64,000 nucleotides of DNA from the NCBI RefSeq assembly GCF_017696015.1, contig NZ_JAAORL010000001.1, positions 620,001 through 684,000 of the forward strand, given 5' to 3'. Origin of the DNA: Prochlorococcus marinus CUG1415 (GTDB lineage: Bacteria; Cyanobacteriota; Cyanobacteriia; PCC-6307; Cyanobiaceae). Below the pieces are notes generated by a model. The model did no database searches and was not told the origin of the DNA. It saw only the letters and a program-made list of their open reading frames with translations. The translations under genes were made by a program, and so were the position numbers. Below are positions 15,815-24,731 of this stretch, one piece after another (within the stretch, counting starts at the first letter, position 1; each line of letters starts with the position of its first letter).

Positions 15815-15968
15815 AATTTTTAATCATTATAACTACTAAATTAATAGCAAAAAAAGACCTGATTATATGATTTATCGAAAATGTTTTTATTTAGATCGAC
15901 TATCAATTATTAAAGTGTTATTTTGGCTTAGTCGGTCCTTATGAACAATCACATAAGATTAGAAGATT

Positions 15969-16226
15969 ATGGGTAAATTTCTCGAAAAGAACTTGATTAT
16001 CATCCTTTTGACGATTATTGGTTATTTTTTATTTTCAATTTCCAGCAGTTTAAAAGAGTCGGGAAGATATGATTCTGATTTGAGAGCTTGTGCGAAAATG
16101 AAAGCTTTTATGAATGATAAAGAATCTTCTAAATTATTTGAACAAGAAGCAGCATCTATAACTGGAATAAAGGTTAAGTTTGTAGGAGAATATTGTAAGA
16201 AATTAACACTTCAAAATTTCTTCTAA
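15969..16226 (+). CDS. Small membrane-anchored protein
   Basis: 85 residues. The N-terminal helix (LIIILLTIIGYFLFSISSSL) anchors a soluble domain with two cysteines (LRACAKM, EYCKKL). It could be an uncleaved signal anchor. No recognised family. Confidence 0.5.
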   Translation: MGKFLEKNLIIILLTIIGYFLFSISSSLKESGRYDSDLRACAKMKAFMNDKESSKLFEQEAASITGIKVKFVGEYCKKLTLQNFF

Positions 16227-16297
16227 AAATCGAAAGAAGATAATATACATTTTTTGAGAAACTAAGAAAATTATTTTTTTCAAAAAGTATTTTCACC

Positions 16298-16453
16298 CTA
16301 AATTTTTCCAAAGTTAATATTTTCTTGGAAAATTCCAAATAAATTATTTCCAATAATTGCAGTAAATACGAGAACAAATGCAACAATTAAGAAAAGAATA
16401 CTTACATCCTTTAAATCATAGGGAGATTTAAAAATAGGTTTAGGATTTTTCAT
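16298..16453 (-). CDS. 51-residue membrane microprotein
   Basis: A short minus-strand gene. A Pro/Lys-rich N-terminus (MKNPKPIFKSPYDLKD) precedes one transmembrane helix (SILFLIVAFVLVFTAIIG). The layout resembles single-helix thylakoid microproteins, but no specific family was recognised. It is located between two small genes and the porin terminator. Confidence 0.5.
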   Translation of the reverse strand: MKNPKPIFKSPYDLKDVSILFLIVAFVLVFTAIIGNNLFGIFQENINFGKI

Positions 16454-16551
16454 TATTTAATTATATCTGATAGTAATCTTATATAGTTTTTAAGGGAGAA
16501 CTTAATACGTTCCCCTTTAAGCTACTTTTTAAAAAATAGCTTATTAAAAGA

Positions 16552-16584
16552 CAAAAAAAAACATCCCAAAATGGGATGTTTTTT
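16552..16584. terminator. Bidirectional terminator downstream of porin gene
   Basis: Perfect 8-bp stem ACATCCCA/TGGGATGT (16561-16568 and 16572-16579) with an AAA loop, flanked by an A run on one side and a T run on the other, so it can end transcription in both directions. It lies 15 bases past the porin stop. Confidence 0.88.
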
Positions 16585-16598
16585 AATTGTTTACTTAA

Positions 16599-17795
16599 TT
16601 AAAAAGCAAAACTAGTTTTTAATGCAATACCAGTTAAGTCTTCACCATTAGCATTGTCTCTCTCCTGAAGAAATCCACCTACTGTTGCTGTTGTTGCATC
16701 ATTAAGATTCCAAGAATATGAAACTTCATATAGCATAGTAGTCTCAGCATCATCAACAATCAAAGGGGTAGATCCGATGTCGTTATTAGTTCCTAATCCA
16801 AGTGAAATAGCTCCTGGACCAACTTCTGCTGTAGTTAAGCCAACAAAGTAAGCTTTTGCATCATTACCAGCGGATGGATTTCCTACTTCATAACCAACAC
16901 TTACTGAATCTAAGAAAGCATTATCAAATGAGTAATAACCATTAACACCCCAATAAATTGTATCTACATTTGGTGTATCAGCGCTTGCGTATGAAAGTGC
17001 TGCTCCATAACTATCTGCTGCATATGCTAGCTGAAAGCCAAATATATCATTTGATTCTTTGGTGAAAATACCGTCAGTTGTACTTCCTTCTTGACCTGAC
17101 ATTCCAGCACCTAAAGTGAATCCATTACCAATGTCGTAAGAAGTAGAGATAGTTACATCACCACCTGCACCAGCAGAATTACCTGTACCACAGTCAGAAA
17201 TTACGTCTGTGAAACCAGAGTAAACACAAGCTCCAGTGAATTGATCACTAATATCCAAACTATCGCCGACAGCAACAGTCAATTTATCTCCAAAAGGTCT
17301 TGTATAGTGAACATCCTTAACTCTTAATGCATCAGCGTTTGCATTACCGAAGTCAAGAGCTGTTGTTAATGGGCTAACAGCAATTGTGTTTCCAGATCCA
17401 ATGTTTACAAAAAGATCATCATCTCCTGTAAAGGTAGTATTGAGACCGATTTCAAATGAATAGTTTGCTACAACCGCTTCTGGATCACCCTGAGTATTTG
17501 CATCTCCTTCTGTTGCTCCAATAAGAAAATCTGCAGAGAAAGAAGCAATTGTTGTCTCAGAGAAGCTACCAGCTTCAAAATTTGAGCCAGATATTGAGTC
17601 GTTAGTTAATACAGAGTCTGTCTGGGCAAGTTCTCTAGAGAAAGTATTTGAATCAAAATCTTGTTCAAATAATTCTTCTTGGTCAATACCGTATTGAGTA
17701 ACTTGGTTTAAATTGATTTCATTAGCAACAGCAGAAAAAGGTGCTAATAGACCTAATGTTGCAGGGGCCACTAATAATTTGTGGAAAAGTTTCAT
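16599..17795 (-). CDS. Outer-membrane porin
   Basis: A picocyanobacterial porin of about 398 residues. The chosen start is ATG 17795 (MKLFHKLLV), because the signal peptide begins there; an in-frame ATG six codons earlier adds an unlikely extension. The signal peptide ends near AVANE. The mature part is rich in alternating polar/hydrophobic beta strands with Gly and Ala, and it ends in SFAF, the aromatic outer-membrane signature. Two cysteines (GACVYSG, SDCGTG) may form a loop disulfide. It has its own terminator and is probably highly expressed. Confidence 0.82.
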   Translation of the reverse strand: MKLFHKLLVAPATLGLLAPFSAVANEINLNQVTQYGIDQEELFEQDFDSNTFSRELAQTDSVLTNDSISGSNFEAGSFSETTIASFSADFLIGATEGDANTQGDPEAVVANYSFEIGLNTTFTGDDDLFVNIGSGNTIAVSPLTTALDFGNANADALRVKDVHYTRPFGDKLTVAVGDSLDISDQFTGACVYSGFTDVISDCGTGNSAGAGGDVTISTSYDIGNGFTLGAGMSGQEGSTTDGIFTKESNDIFGFQLAYAADSYGAALSYASADTPNVDTIYWGVNGYYSFDNAFLDSVSVGYEVGNPSAGNDAKAYFVGLTTAEVGPGAISLGLGTNNDIGSTPLIVDDAETTMLYEVSYSWNLNDATTATVGGFLQERDNANGEDLTGIALKTSFAF

Positions 17796-18111
17796 TAAAA
17801 TGTCCTCACACATTTTGAAAGATTCTTTATTATTTAATGTTTTGCTAAGAAAGTCAATAAATTAATGCACTTATATGTGTAAATTTTTTAACTGTCTCCT
17901 TATCTCTCGTTTTTAAGTTTTGAATTGTAAATAAAATATAAAGATATTTTTTAATAGCAAACTACTAAGATCGTAAATTTTTTCTTTTTAAAATGTTCAA
18001 TTTGGAGTAATAATCTTTATTAGTGATAGATTATTAATTGTTGATGTTGTAAAATGGGATAAAGCCTAGATATCTATTTTCTTGAATTTACAAATTATAA
18101 AGAATCCTTAG
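17796..18111. promoter_or_regulatory. Divergent promoter region, porin / pilus operon
   Basis: A 316-base AT-rich spacer between the minus-strand porin and the plus-strand pilus operon; promoters for both must lie here. On the plus side TTGATG followed by TAAAAT around 18040-18055 is a possible promoter. No gene is seen. Confidence 0.4.
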
Positions 18112-18513
18112 ATGATTAAAAATTTATATAAAGAAATGGAATTAGTTAAATTTTCAAGAAATTTAAAATATTTACTTTTGTTATTCAGTCCTTTAATTTT
18201 AAATGCAGGATTAGTAAAAAGTTCTGATCTTATGCAATTTTCTGGAGTTGAAAAGATAACATCAATTGATTTCGATAATCTCTACTTTGAAAACACCATA
18301 TCATTTGAAGATTATGATTCTTATTCCCATCAATTTGATAATTTTTTTGGGATGAATTATTTAGAAACAGAAAATAAAAGAAATTTCCAAGATTTATCCA
18401 TATCTTTTGACTCCAAAAAAATAAGAGATTTATATGAGTATATGCTCGAAGGTCATACAAATATTAAAAAAATCAGCAAAGACAAAGAAGTTTTCTATAA
18501 AAAAAAGATTTAA
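18112..18513 (+). CDS. Exported protein, first gene of pilus operon
   Basis: 133 residues. An N-terminal basic region and a hydrophobic segment (YLLLLFSPLILNAGLV) form a signal peptide or anchor. The mature part is acidic and aromatic, without a recognised domain. It starts the run that continues with the secretin gene 3 bases further on. Its position suggests a periplasmic accessory or pilotin-like helper of PilQ, but there is no motif proof. Confidence 0.5.
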   Translation: MIKNLYKEMELVKFSRNLKYLLLLFSPLILNAGLVKSSDLMQFSGVEKITSIDFDNLYFENTISFEDYDSYSHQFDNFFGMNYLETENKRNFQDLSISFDSKKIRDLYEYMLEGHTNIKKISKDKEVFYKKKI

Positions 18514-18516
18514 GTC

Positions 18517-20442
18517 ATGAATTTAATTTATAAAAAGCAATTAAAAATCAAAAAATTAATTTTTGTTTTTCTATTTATATTAAATCCCTTATTGCTTAAT
18601 GCTATCGCAAATACTAAATATGCAGATAAGAGTGAAATAAATAAAAAAATAATTGAATCAAATGAAGATCTAAATACTGATTCCAAATTAATAAATGAAG
18701 CAATTAATGAAGCAAAAGAACTTATACCTTCTATTGATGATTTAGTAGAAAATGTAAGCGTTGAAGAAGTTAAAATCAATACAAATTATGAGGATAATGA
18801 AGAATTAAAAAAAATTAAAAAAGAGGATGATTTTTTAAAAAATGACAATTTAGATAATAAAGCTCTAGATTTATCCAATTCAAAAAAAGACTCAATTCAA
18901 AGAAAAAAAATAATAATAGATCTTAATGAAACAACTATTGATAACAAAGCATTAAAAGAAAATTATTTACCTACACCAACTGTAGGGGATATATCAGTTG
19001 GTGAATTTGAAATCCCAACAAGGGGCTATGTGAAATTAAATCCAGAAAAACTCTCATTGAATCTTGTTAAAGCAGATGCCCTAGAAACATTGAAATTAAT
19101 TTCAAAGATTTCAGGTTATGGAATGGTTATAATTGAAAACCCTAAAGAAGAAGAAAAAAATGAAAGTGAAGATAGGATACTTCCTTTGATTACAGTAAAC
19201 TTTAATAATGTTGATATTTCAGATGTTTTTAATAGCATTCTTATGGCGTCTGGCTTGCAAGCAAAAATTGAAAAAAATATAATCTTTGTTGGTGAAAACA
19301 TTTTTAACAAAAGCTTGATTCCAAAAGTATCAAAAACTTATCGATTAAATCAAGCAAATGCAGCATCTGTAGGTGATTATTTAGCAACATTAGGCGCGAG
19401 GATTTCAAAAGTTCTTTTAAAAGGATCCTCAGTTGATGGTGAAGAACTTGGAGATTCTTTCGTAACCAAGGCTGAATGGAATGAAACTTTTATTAATTCA
19501 TATGGTACTCAGGGAGGACCTTTGCAAGGACTTCTAAGTACAGTCGATTTAAGGTTGCAAACTATAACTTTAATTGGAACTAATGATTTAATTCTCACTG
19601 CCGAAAAATATATAAAATCTTTAGATGTAAGGCATAGGCAAGTAGCATTATCTATAAAAATAATTGATGTTTCATTAACCAAAAATGACACAACAAATAA
19701 TGTTTTTGATTTAACCAGTGGTTCGACTTATCTTATTAATAATGGTGGATTGGCAATATTAACTGGAAATCAATTTGCTAGAGTTCCATCTGGCGGAGCA
19801 GTTGATGCTTCAGTAAGCGGTACTGCTTTAGGAAATAATAATTTTGCTAATTGGATAGAAATGAAAATAAAAAATGAAAATGCAAAAATTATGGCTTCAC
19901 CAACATTGATACTGGGTGAGAATGCTGATGCGATGGTTTCGGGTGTTGCATCAGCTACCGGAGGGTTGGATTCTGCAGCAATAGGCAGACCATTCGCAAA
20001 TGAAGGTTTTGTTAAGGTGGGAGAAACCGTTACAGTATCTTATGATGTCTCTACCGAAGATGGTGTAACAACCTGTGCTGCTACTCCTGGGACTGCAGGA
20101 ATAACATTTGGTGCGAAGGTTGATAAAATTGACGATAATGGGTACGTAACTTTTTCTTTGAGTCCTGCCATTTCAGCTGTCACAAAGACTGAAACTGTAG
20201 GAAGTTGCGGAACCGCAAGTACTTTAAGTGTTAGAAAGTTAGATACTGGTTCTATAAGAGTTAAGAATGGAAATACATTAATTCTTACTGGAGTTCTTAA
20301 AGATGAAGATAATGTAACAACAACTAAAACCCCCTTGCTTGGTGATATCCCTATACTCGGAAGATTATTCAGAAAAAATTCAACTGTAAAAAGAAAAAGC
20401 GAATTAATAATTCTTGTTACTCCTAGAATATTAAATGACTAA
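18517..20442 (+). CDS. pilQ: Type IV pilus secretin PilQ
   Basis: A 641-residue outer-membrane secretin forming the pilus exit pore. A signal peptide at about residues 10-30 is followed by a long charged linker, an STN/N-domain (LSLNLVKADALETLKLISKISGYG), further N-domains and a C-terminal secretin domain ending KTPLLGDIPILGRLFRKNS and ELIILVTPRIL, the family hallmark. No AMIN peptidoglycan-binding repeats are evident, so it is shorter than many cyanobacterial PilQ proteins. It sits upstream of pilN and pilO. Confidence 0.92.
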   Translation: MNLIYKKQLKIKKLIFVFLFILNPLLLNAIANTKYADKSEINKKIIESNEDLNTDSKLINEAINEAKELIPSIDDLVENVSVEEVKINTNYEDNEELKKIKKEDDFLKNDNLDNKALDLSNSKKDSIQRKKIIIDLNETTIDNKALKENYLPTPTVGDISVGEFEIPTRGYVKLNPEKLSLNLVKADALETLKLISKISGYGMVIIENPKEEEKNESEDRILPLITVNFNNVDISDVFNSILMASGLQAKIEKNIIFVGENIFNKSLIPKVSKTYRLNQANAASVGDYLATLGARISKVLLKGSSVDGEELGDSFVTKAEWNETFINSYGTQGGPLQGLLSTVDLRLQTITLIGTNDLILTAEKYIKSLDVRHRQVALSIKIIDVSLTKNDTTNNVFDLTSGSTYLINNGGLAILTGNQFARVPSGGAVDASVSGTALGNNNFANWIEMKIKNENAKIMASPTLILGENADAMVSGVASATGGLDSAAIGRPFANEGFVKVGETVTVSYDVSTEDGVTTCAATPGTAGITFGAKVDKIDDNGYVTFSLSPAISAVTKTETVGSCGTASTLSVRKLDTGSIRVKNGNTLILTGVLKDEDNVTTTKTPLLGDIPILGRLFRKNSTVKRKSELIILVTPRILND

Positions 20443-20476
20443 TTTCTTCTTTTTATGTAAATAAATTTAATTTATA

Positions 20477-21157
20477 ATGAACAAATTAAACTTTAAACAA
20501 AACGACTTACTTCGAGAAAGGAGGAAGGAACAATATTTATTAGAGCCTTATTTTATAGATAATAGAAAGTTTATTAAAAAAGGAATTTATATTGGGATTA
20601 ATATTATTTCAATAGCTTTAATTTCTGGATTCGCATTTATCTTAAGGTCCCAGATATTAGAAAATAAGAAATTGCAAATTAAAAACTATTCCGATGAATA
20701 TGATTCTTTGCAAATTAAATTAAATACAGAATCTAAAGAACTTAAAAATGTTGCAAGGTTTAATACTAATCTTAAAAATTCAATCGTTAATATTAGTTCA
20801 AGTTCAGCTCTTCTAAAAGAAATTTCTTTACTAATACCTAAAAAAATTTATTTATCTGTTTTAAGTACTCAAGGTAATAATTTGACTTTGAAAAGTATAC
20901 AAAGTGGTCAGGAATATTTAAGTTATATAAATGGATTTTTGATAAGTCTTAATAGTTCAGAATTTATTAATTTTAATCAAATTGATTTAGCAGATATTAA
21001 ATCTGATGAAACAAATAGTGGTACTTATGTTGCAACTATAAATACTAAAATTACTAATGAATATAAAGATATTAATCAAAAGTATTTAAAAAAATTAGGT
21101 TCTTTTGGACTTTCTAACAGAATTGAACTTTTAATAAATATAGAAAATATAAAATGA
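20477..21157 (+). CDS. pilN: Pilus alignment protein PilN-like
   Basis: 226 residues: a cytoplasmic N-tail starting MNKLNFKQNDLL, the position and style of the PilM-binding segment, one transmembrane helix (GINIISIALISGFAFIL), then a coiled coil and a ferredoxin-like periplasmic domain (IPKKIYLSVLSTQGNNLTLKS). The order PilQ-PilN-PilO and its size support PilN. It overlaps the next gene by 4 bases (ATGA), so they are translationally coupled. Confidence 0.8.
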   Translation: MNKLNFKQNDLLRERRKEQYLLEPYFIDNRKFIKKGIYIGINIISIALISGFAFILRSQILENKKLQIKNYSDEYDSLQIKLNTESKELKNVARFNTNLKNSIVNISSSSALLKEISLLIPKKIYLSVLSTQGNNLTLKSIQSGQEYLSYINGFLISLNSSEFINFNQIDLADIKSDETNSGTYVATINTKITNEYKDINQKYLKKLGSFGLSNRIELLINIENIK

Positions 21158-21807
21158 CTGAATCTAATTTTAAAAACAAAAGATTTATTACGCCAGAAAA
21201 ATCAGCTGTATTATTGCCAGTAATAATATCATCTTTTATTTCTTTAATAATAGTAAGTGCATTTGTTATCCCTAGATATATAAAATCAAATAAAATAAAT
21301 AAAGAATATAAAGAATTTTTAAGAAAGAAAAATGAGCTTCCAAATTTAAAGGCTGAATATAAAATAATCAATGAAAAGCTTCAAAAGTTAAATAAAGAAA
21401 AATATCAGATAATAAATTTAATTTCAGGCACTTCTAATCTGGAAACTTTTCTTTCTAGATTAGGTAATTTAGCAGCAAAACATAATATCAATATTTCTTC
21501 GATTACTCCTAAATCTTCAATAATGTATGTTCAATCACAAAATAGTGATTTGCAAAATGAATTAAATTTAAATCCAGATTCCTTGCTTGTTGAGGGAGTA
21601 AAAAAATATAATATAGAAGTTAATTTTAAGTCAAATTTCAAGGACCTATTATCATTTATAAGAAATTTAGAGTTTCAAGAAAATGTAATTTTATTTAAAG
21701 ATATTAAAATTGCCTTTGCTGAGGAAAATAATGATGAAAAAAAGAAAGAAGTTCCTGCTGAATTACTCGATATATCTCTAAAAATGAATGTCTATGGAAA
21801 AATTTGA
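21154..21807 (+). CDS. pilO: Pilus alignment protein PilO-like
   Basis: 217 residues with one N-terminal transmembrane helix (IISSFISLIIVSAFVIPRYI), a Lys/Glu coiled coil, and a ferredoxin-like domain with the PilO pattern NLETFLSRLGNLAAKHNINI and KDLLSFIRNLE. It pairs with PilN to form the inner-membrane ring that links the PilM collar to the secretin. Directly coupled to pilN. Confidence 0.8.
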   Translation: MTESNFKNKRFITPEKSAVLLPVIISSFISLIIVSAFVIPRYIKSNKINKEYKEFLRKKNELPNLKAEYKIINEKLQKLNKEKYQIINLISGTSNLETFLSRLGNLAAKHNINISSITPKSSIMYVQSQNSDLQNELNLNPDSLLVEGVKKYNIEVNFKSNFKDLLSFIRNLEFQENVILFKDIKIAFAEENNDEKKKEVPAELLDISLKMNVYGKI

Positions 21808-21843
21808 ATCATTTATTTCATAGAAACTTATTAAAATTTTAAA

Positions 21844-22281
21844 ATGACTTATCTTTATGCTGGATTAGGGATTGCCATGATTTCAGGAATTGCTGCAATG
21901 ATGCAAATTGGAAATAATATTAATACTTTAATTCCTTTGAGTGTTTTAAAATTAGATAACTATAGTAATTCCCCATTAGCAGGATATGATAGACAAATAA
22001 TGAAAATTTTATATAGTCAAACTGTGCCAGATAATGATATTTGTACTTATGTAAAAAATAGTATCTCATCTCCAAAATATGAGGATGGTGAAGTCTTTGT
22101 ATCTACAGGTACCCAATCTCCCTCTACACATACAATTTTCTCAAGAAATTGTTCGTTGATAAATAAATCAAATAAACATAGAGTTATTATCACTAATTCT
22201 TCGAATGAAGCTTACAAATATAAGATGTTTTCCTGTTATCTAGAAATTGAACCTTTTTGTAGTTTCGAAATAAATAAATAA
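21844..22281 (+). CDS. Pilin-like accessory protein
   Basis: A 145-residue protein with a short N-terminal hydrophobic segment (YAGLGIAMISGIAAMMQI) and a globular part with four cysteines (ICTYV, NCSL, SCYL, FCSF), suggesting disulfides outside the cytoplasm. It lacks a canonical prepilin leader and Glu5. Its place between pilO and the minor pilin, and its small size, fit a minor-pilin-like or pseudopilin-like component. The assignment is tentative. Confidence 0.5.
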   Translation: MTYLYAGLGIAMISGIAAMMQIGNNINTLIPLSVLKLDNYSNSPLAGYDRQIMKILYSQTVPDNDICTYVKNSISSPKYEDGEVFVSTGTQSPSTHTIFSRNCSLINKSNKHRVIITNSSNEAYKYKMFSCYLEIEPFCSFEINK

Positions 22282-22289
22282 ATAAATAA

Positions 22290-22496
22290 ATGATTTCTTC
22301 TCTTGTTGGTGCAGTAATAATGTCAGCAGCAACTGTCTCAATGCTAGTGGCATTAAATATAAGTAATAACGCCCTTAACAAAGTTGGAAAAAATCCAATA
22401 ACTGAACAGGAAAAAGAAATTCTTTTAAATGCAGGATTCACATCAGGGGATTTCGATTTAGTGAATCAAGATATTGAGATTCTAAATTTTGAATAG
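22290..22496 (+). CDS. Small hydrophobic pilus-operon protein
   Basis: 68 residues. An N-terminal transmembrane helix (SLVGAVIMSAATVSMLVALNI) is followed by a short acidic tail. No prepilin cleavage motif is visible. It is tightly packed between pilus genes, and the next start overlaps its end. It may stabilise the minor pilins; the function is unknown. Confidence 0.5.
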   Translation: MISSLVGAVIMSAATVSMLVALNISNNALNKVGKNPITEQEKEILLNAGFTSGDFDLVNQDIEILNFE

Positions 22497-22506
22497 CGTC
22501 TTTATC

Positions 22507-23031
22507 ATGAATAAAAAAAGATTAAAAAATGAAGGGATGACATTACCGGAATTAATTTTATCTGTTTTAATGCTTTCAGCTTTTACAGCTGTTTTTGCAG
22601 TAGTGACACAGTTTACTGCAAGATTTTTTCAACCTCTTAATCCTTCATCGAGTGATATCTCTGATTCTTCTGAAGTGGATTTAAGTGATATTCTCAATGA
22701 TCAGATTCAAATTAATGAAGCTTTTGATTCGATTGTGAGTTTTTTATCTGAACCAGGTATCGATAGAAATTATATTTTAAATTTAAAATGTACATCTCTT
22801 CCTAAATTAGAATGGGATATCCCAGGCATTAGTAATGATGCAATACCAAATACGTACAAAATTTGTATAAAACCCTCGCAACTTTCTGAAAGTTCTTATT
22901 TAGATTTAAATAATTCTATTGGCAAGCCTGGTATTTACATAATTTATGCAAAACCTAATAATGGGATATCATATAATGCAACTCCCATAAGAAGAATTTT
23001 TTGTAGACCTAAGCCTTTTTGTACATTATGA
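22507..23031 (+). CDS. Type IV prepilin-like minor pilin
   Basis: A prepilin of about 174 residues. The start at 22507 (MNKKRLKNEG) gives a 10-residue basic leader, a cleavage site before Met, Glu at mature position 5 (MTLPE) and a hydrophobic helix (LILSVLMLSAFTAVFAVV). The mature body has cysteines near its end (IFCRPKPFCTL). PilD would process it. It overlaps the pilM start by 13 bases. Confidence 0.78.
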   Translation: MNKKRLKNEGMTLPELILSVLMLSAFTAVFAVVTQFTARFFQPLNPSSSDISDSSEVDLSDILNDQIQINEAFDSIVSFLSEPGIDRNYILNLKCTSLPKLEWDIPGISNDAIPNTYKICIKPSQLSESSYLDLNNSIGKPGIYIIYAKPNNGISYNATPIRRIFCRPKPFCTL

Positions 23032-24731
23032 CTTTATCCACTACAAAAAAGAAAATTAATGACTATACCTTTGAGGATTTAAAAACTTTCTTTCTTAACT
23101 TAACAAGAAAGATAAGTAGTAAAATTATTTTAATAGAACTTGGAAACGAATTTTTTAATATAGCCATAGCTAAATGTCAAAATAAAGAGTTATTGATAAA
23201 AAAGGTTTATAGACAAAAATTGCCAACTGAGGCATTAGAAAAATTCATACCTAAAGATCCAGTAGCGTTTGGAAATATGATTTTAGGAGTTCTACAGGAA
23301 AATAAATTACCTGGGCAAAGGGTAGCAATTTTATTACCCTCTGATACTTGTTATACCAGATTGATAGAAATACCTGAAAATATTGATCAAGATAATTCAA
23401 AAGAATTTTTAGAAGATCCTAGTTCTGGCATTCAGATTCCAATCTCTATAAATAACTCTGACTATGATATTCATTTAACTTCTTTGCCAAAAACAAAATT
23501 AAAAAATAAAGTTTTTAATAAATATTTTCTAACTTCAATTCCTAAAAAAAATGTAAATTTAGTTATAAATACTTTAAAAAATGCAAATCTAGAATTGTGC
23601 TCTCTCCAAATGAGTCATATATGTTTGGCAAATTTATTAGAAACGCAAATAAAAAAATTAAATAATAATCAACTACTTATTTCTTTGGAACTATTGGATG
23701 AATTTAGTCAGTTCATTATTTTCGATATTTCCGGGCCAATTTTAATAAAAAGATTTGGATCTATTCGTAATTATCCATCAATTGAAGAGAGGCTATTACT
23801 TAATAAGGAGAGTAACAATAATAATAAGAAACAAAAAAATAACTACTATCCAATTTCAAAACTAGATGTAAAAGTATTAACAAGAGAAATAAAAGATACT
23901 TTCACAAATTTCTTGAATGTAAATAATCTAGACATGGAAGGTAAAGTCTTTTTGTCAGGAAGGAATAGTCAACACACAAATCTTGTAAAGGTTTTAGGAG
24001 AATCGTTGAATATGAATGTCTCTTTGATTTCACCAATTGGGAATCCAAGATTGAGAGAATTCGACTACGATCCTGAGAAGATTGATCAATTTTCCATGTC
24101 AAGAATTATTGGTTTAGGGATAAGTTTATTAAGAGACGACTATATTGAAAATTTAAATGATGAAGATAAATTTGTTATTGATAAATATGTAAAAGTTGAT
24201 TCAAAAGAAAATTTATTAAATGGTGGCTCTGAGAATTCAGAACAAAAGAATAAAACTCCAAAAAAGAAAGTAGAAGGGAAGGAAAAATCTAATGAACTCC
24301 CACCGTTACCCGATTTAAAAATAGGATCAGATAAAAAGAAAGTAGAAGAAAAGAAAGTAGAAGGTAAGGGAAAATCTAATGAACTCCCACCGTTACCCGA
24401 TTTAAAAATAGGATCAGATAAAAAGAAAGTAGAAGAAAAGAAAGTAGAAGGTAAGGGAAAATCTAATGAACTCCCACCGTTACCCGATTTAAAAATAGGA
24501 TCAGATAAAAAGAAAGTAGAAGAAAAGAAAGTAGAAGGTAAGGGAAAATCTAATGAACTCCCACCGTTACCCGATTTAAAAATAGGATCAGATAAAAAGA
24601 AAGTAGAAAAGAAAGTAGAAGAAAAGAAAGTAGAAGGTAAGGGGAAACTTAAAAATTCTTCATTAATTGAGGATGAGAAAAATAATAAAGATGGGTTTAA
24701 GATGGATACAACTTTTCTTGATATTGATTAA
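23019..24731 (+). CDS. pilM: PilM-like pilus ATPase with repeat-bearing C-terminus
   Basis: 570 residues, much longer than usual PilM (about 350). Residues about 20-385 have the actin-like PilM layout (ILIELGNEFFNIAIAKCQ, GQRVAILLPSDTCYTRLIEIP, FLSGRN). The C-terminus is a Lys/Glu/Pro-rich tail with four perfect or near-perfect 29-residue repeats (KSNELPPLPDLKIGSDKK and spacer), then a short end. An alternative start at 23028 is possible. PilM forms the cytoplasmic collar bound by PilN; the extra tail may tether a partner. It ends convergently with pilC, overlapping by 4 bases. Confidence 0.8.
   Translation: MYIMTLSTTKKKINDYTFEDLKTFFLNLTRKISSKIILIELGNEFFNIAIAKCQNKELLIKKVYRQKLPTEALEKFIPKDPVAFGNMILGVLQENKLPGQRVAILLPSDTCYTRLIEIPENIDQDNSKEFLEDPSSGIQIPISINNSDYDIHLTSLPKTKLKNKVFNKYFLTSIPKKNVNLVINTLKNANLELCSLQMSHICLANLLETQIKKLNNNQLLISLELLDEFSQFIIFDISGPILIKRFGSIRNYPSIEERLLLNKESNNNNKKQKNNYYPISKLDVKVLTREIKDTFTNFLNVNNLDMEGKVFLSGRNSQHTNLVKVLGESLNMNVSLISPIGNPRLREFDYDPEKIDQFSMSRIIGLGISLLRDDYIENLNDEDKFVIDKYVKVDSKENLLNGGSENSEQKNKTPKKKVEGKEKSNELPPLPDLKIGSDKKKVEEKKVEGKGKSNELPPLPDLKIGSDKKKVEEKKVEGKGKSNELPPLPDLKIGSDKKKVEEKKVEGKGKSNELPPLPDLKIGSDKKKVEKKVEEKKVEGKGKLKNSSLIEDEKNNKDGFKMDTTFLDID
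24264..24611 (+). repeat. Tandem repeat, 4 x 87 bp, in pilM
   Basis: Four successive 87-base units, nearly identical at DNA level, encode 29-residue Lys/Glu/Pro-rich repeats. The first unit differs slightly (GGGAAGG against GGTAAGG). A partial fifth unit follows. DNA-level identity shows recent expansion by slippage or unequal crossing-over. Confidence 0.95.

Noticed and set aside
24264-24611. CRISPR-like array
   Set aside because: The repeats are contiguous and in frame within pilM, with no spacers and no cas genes in the window.
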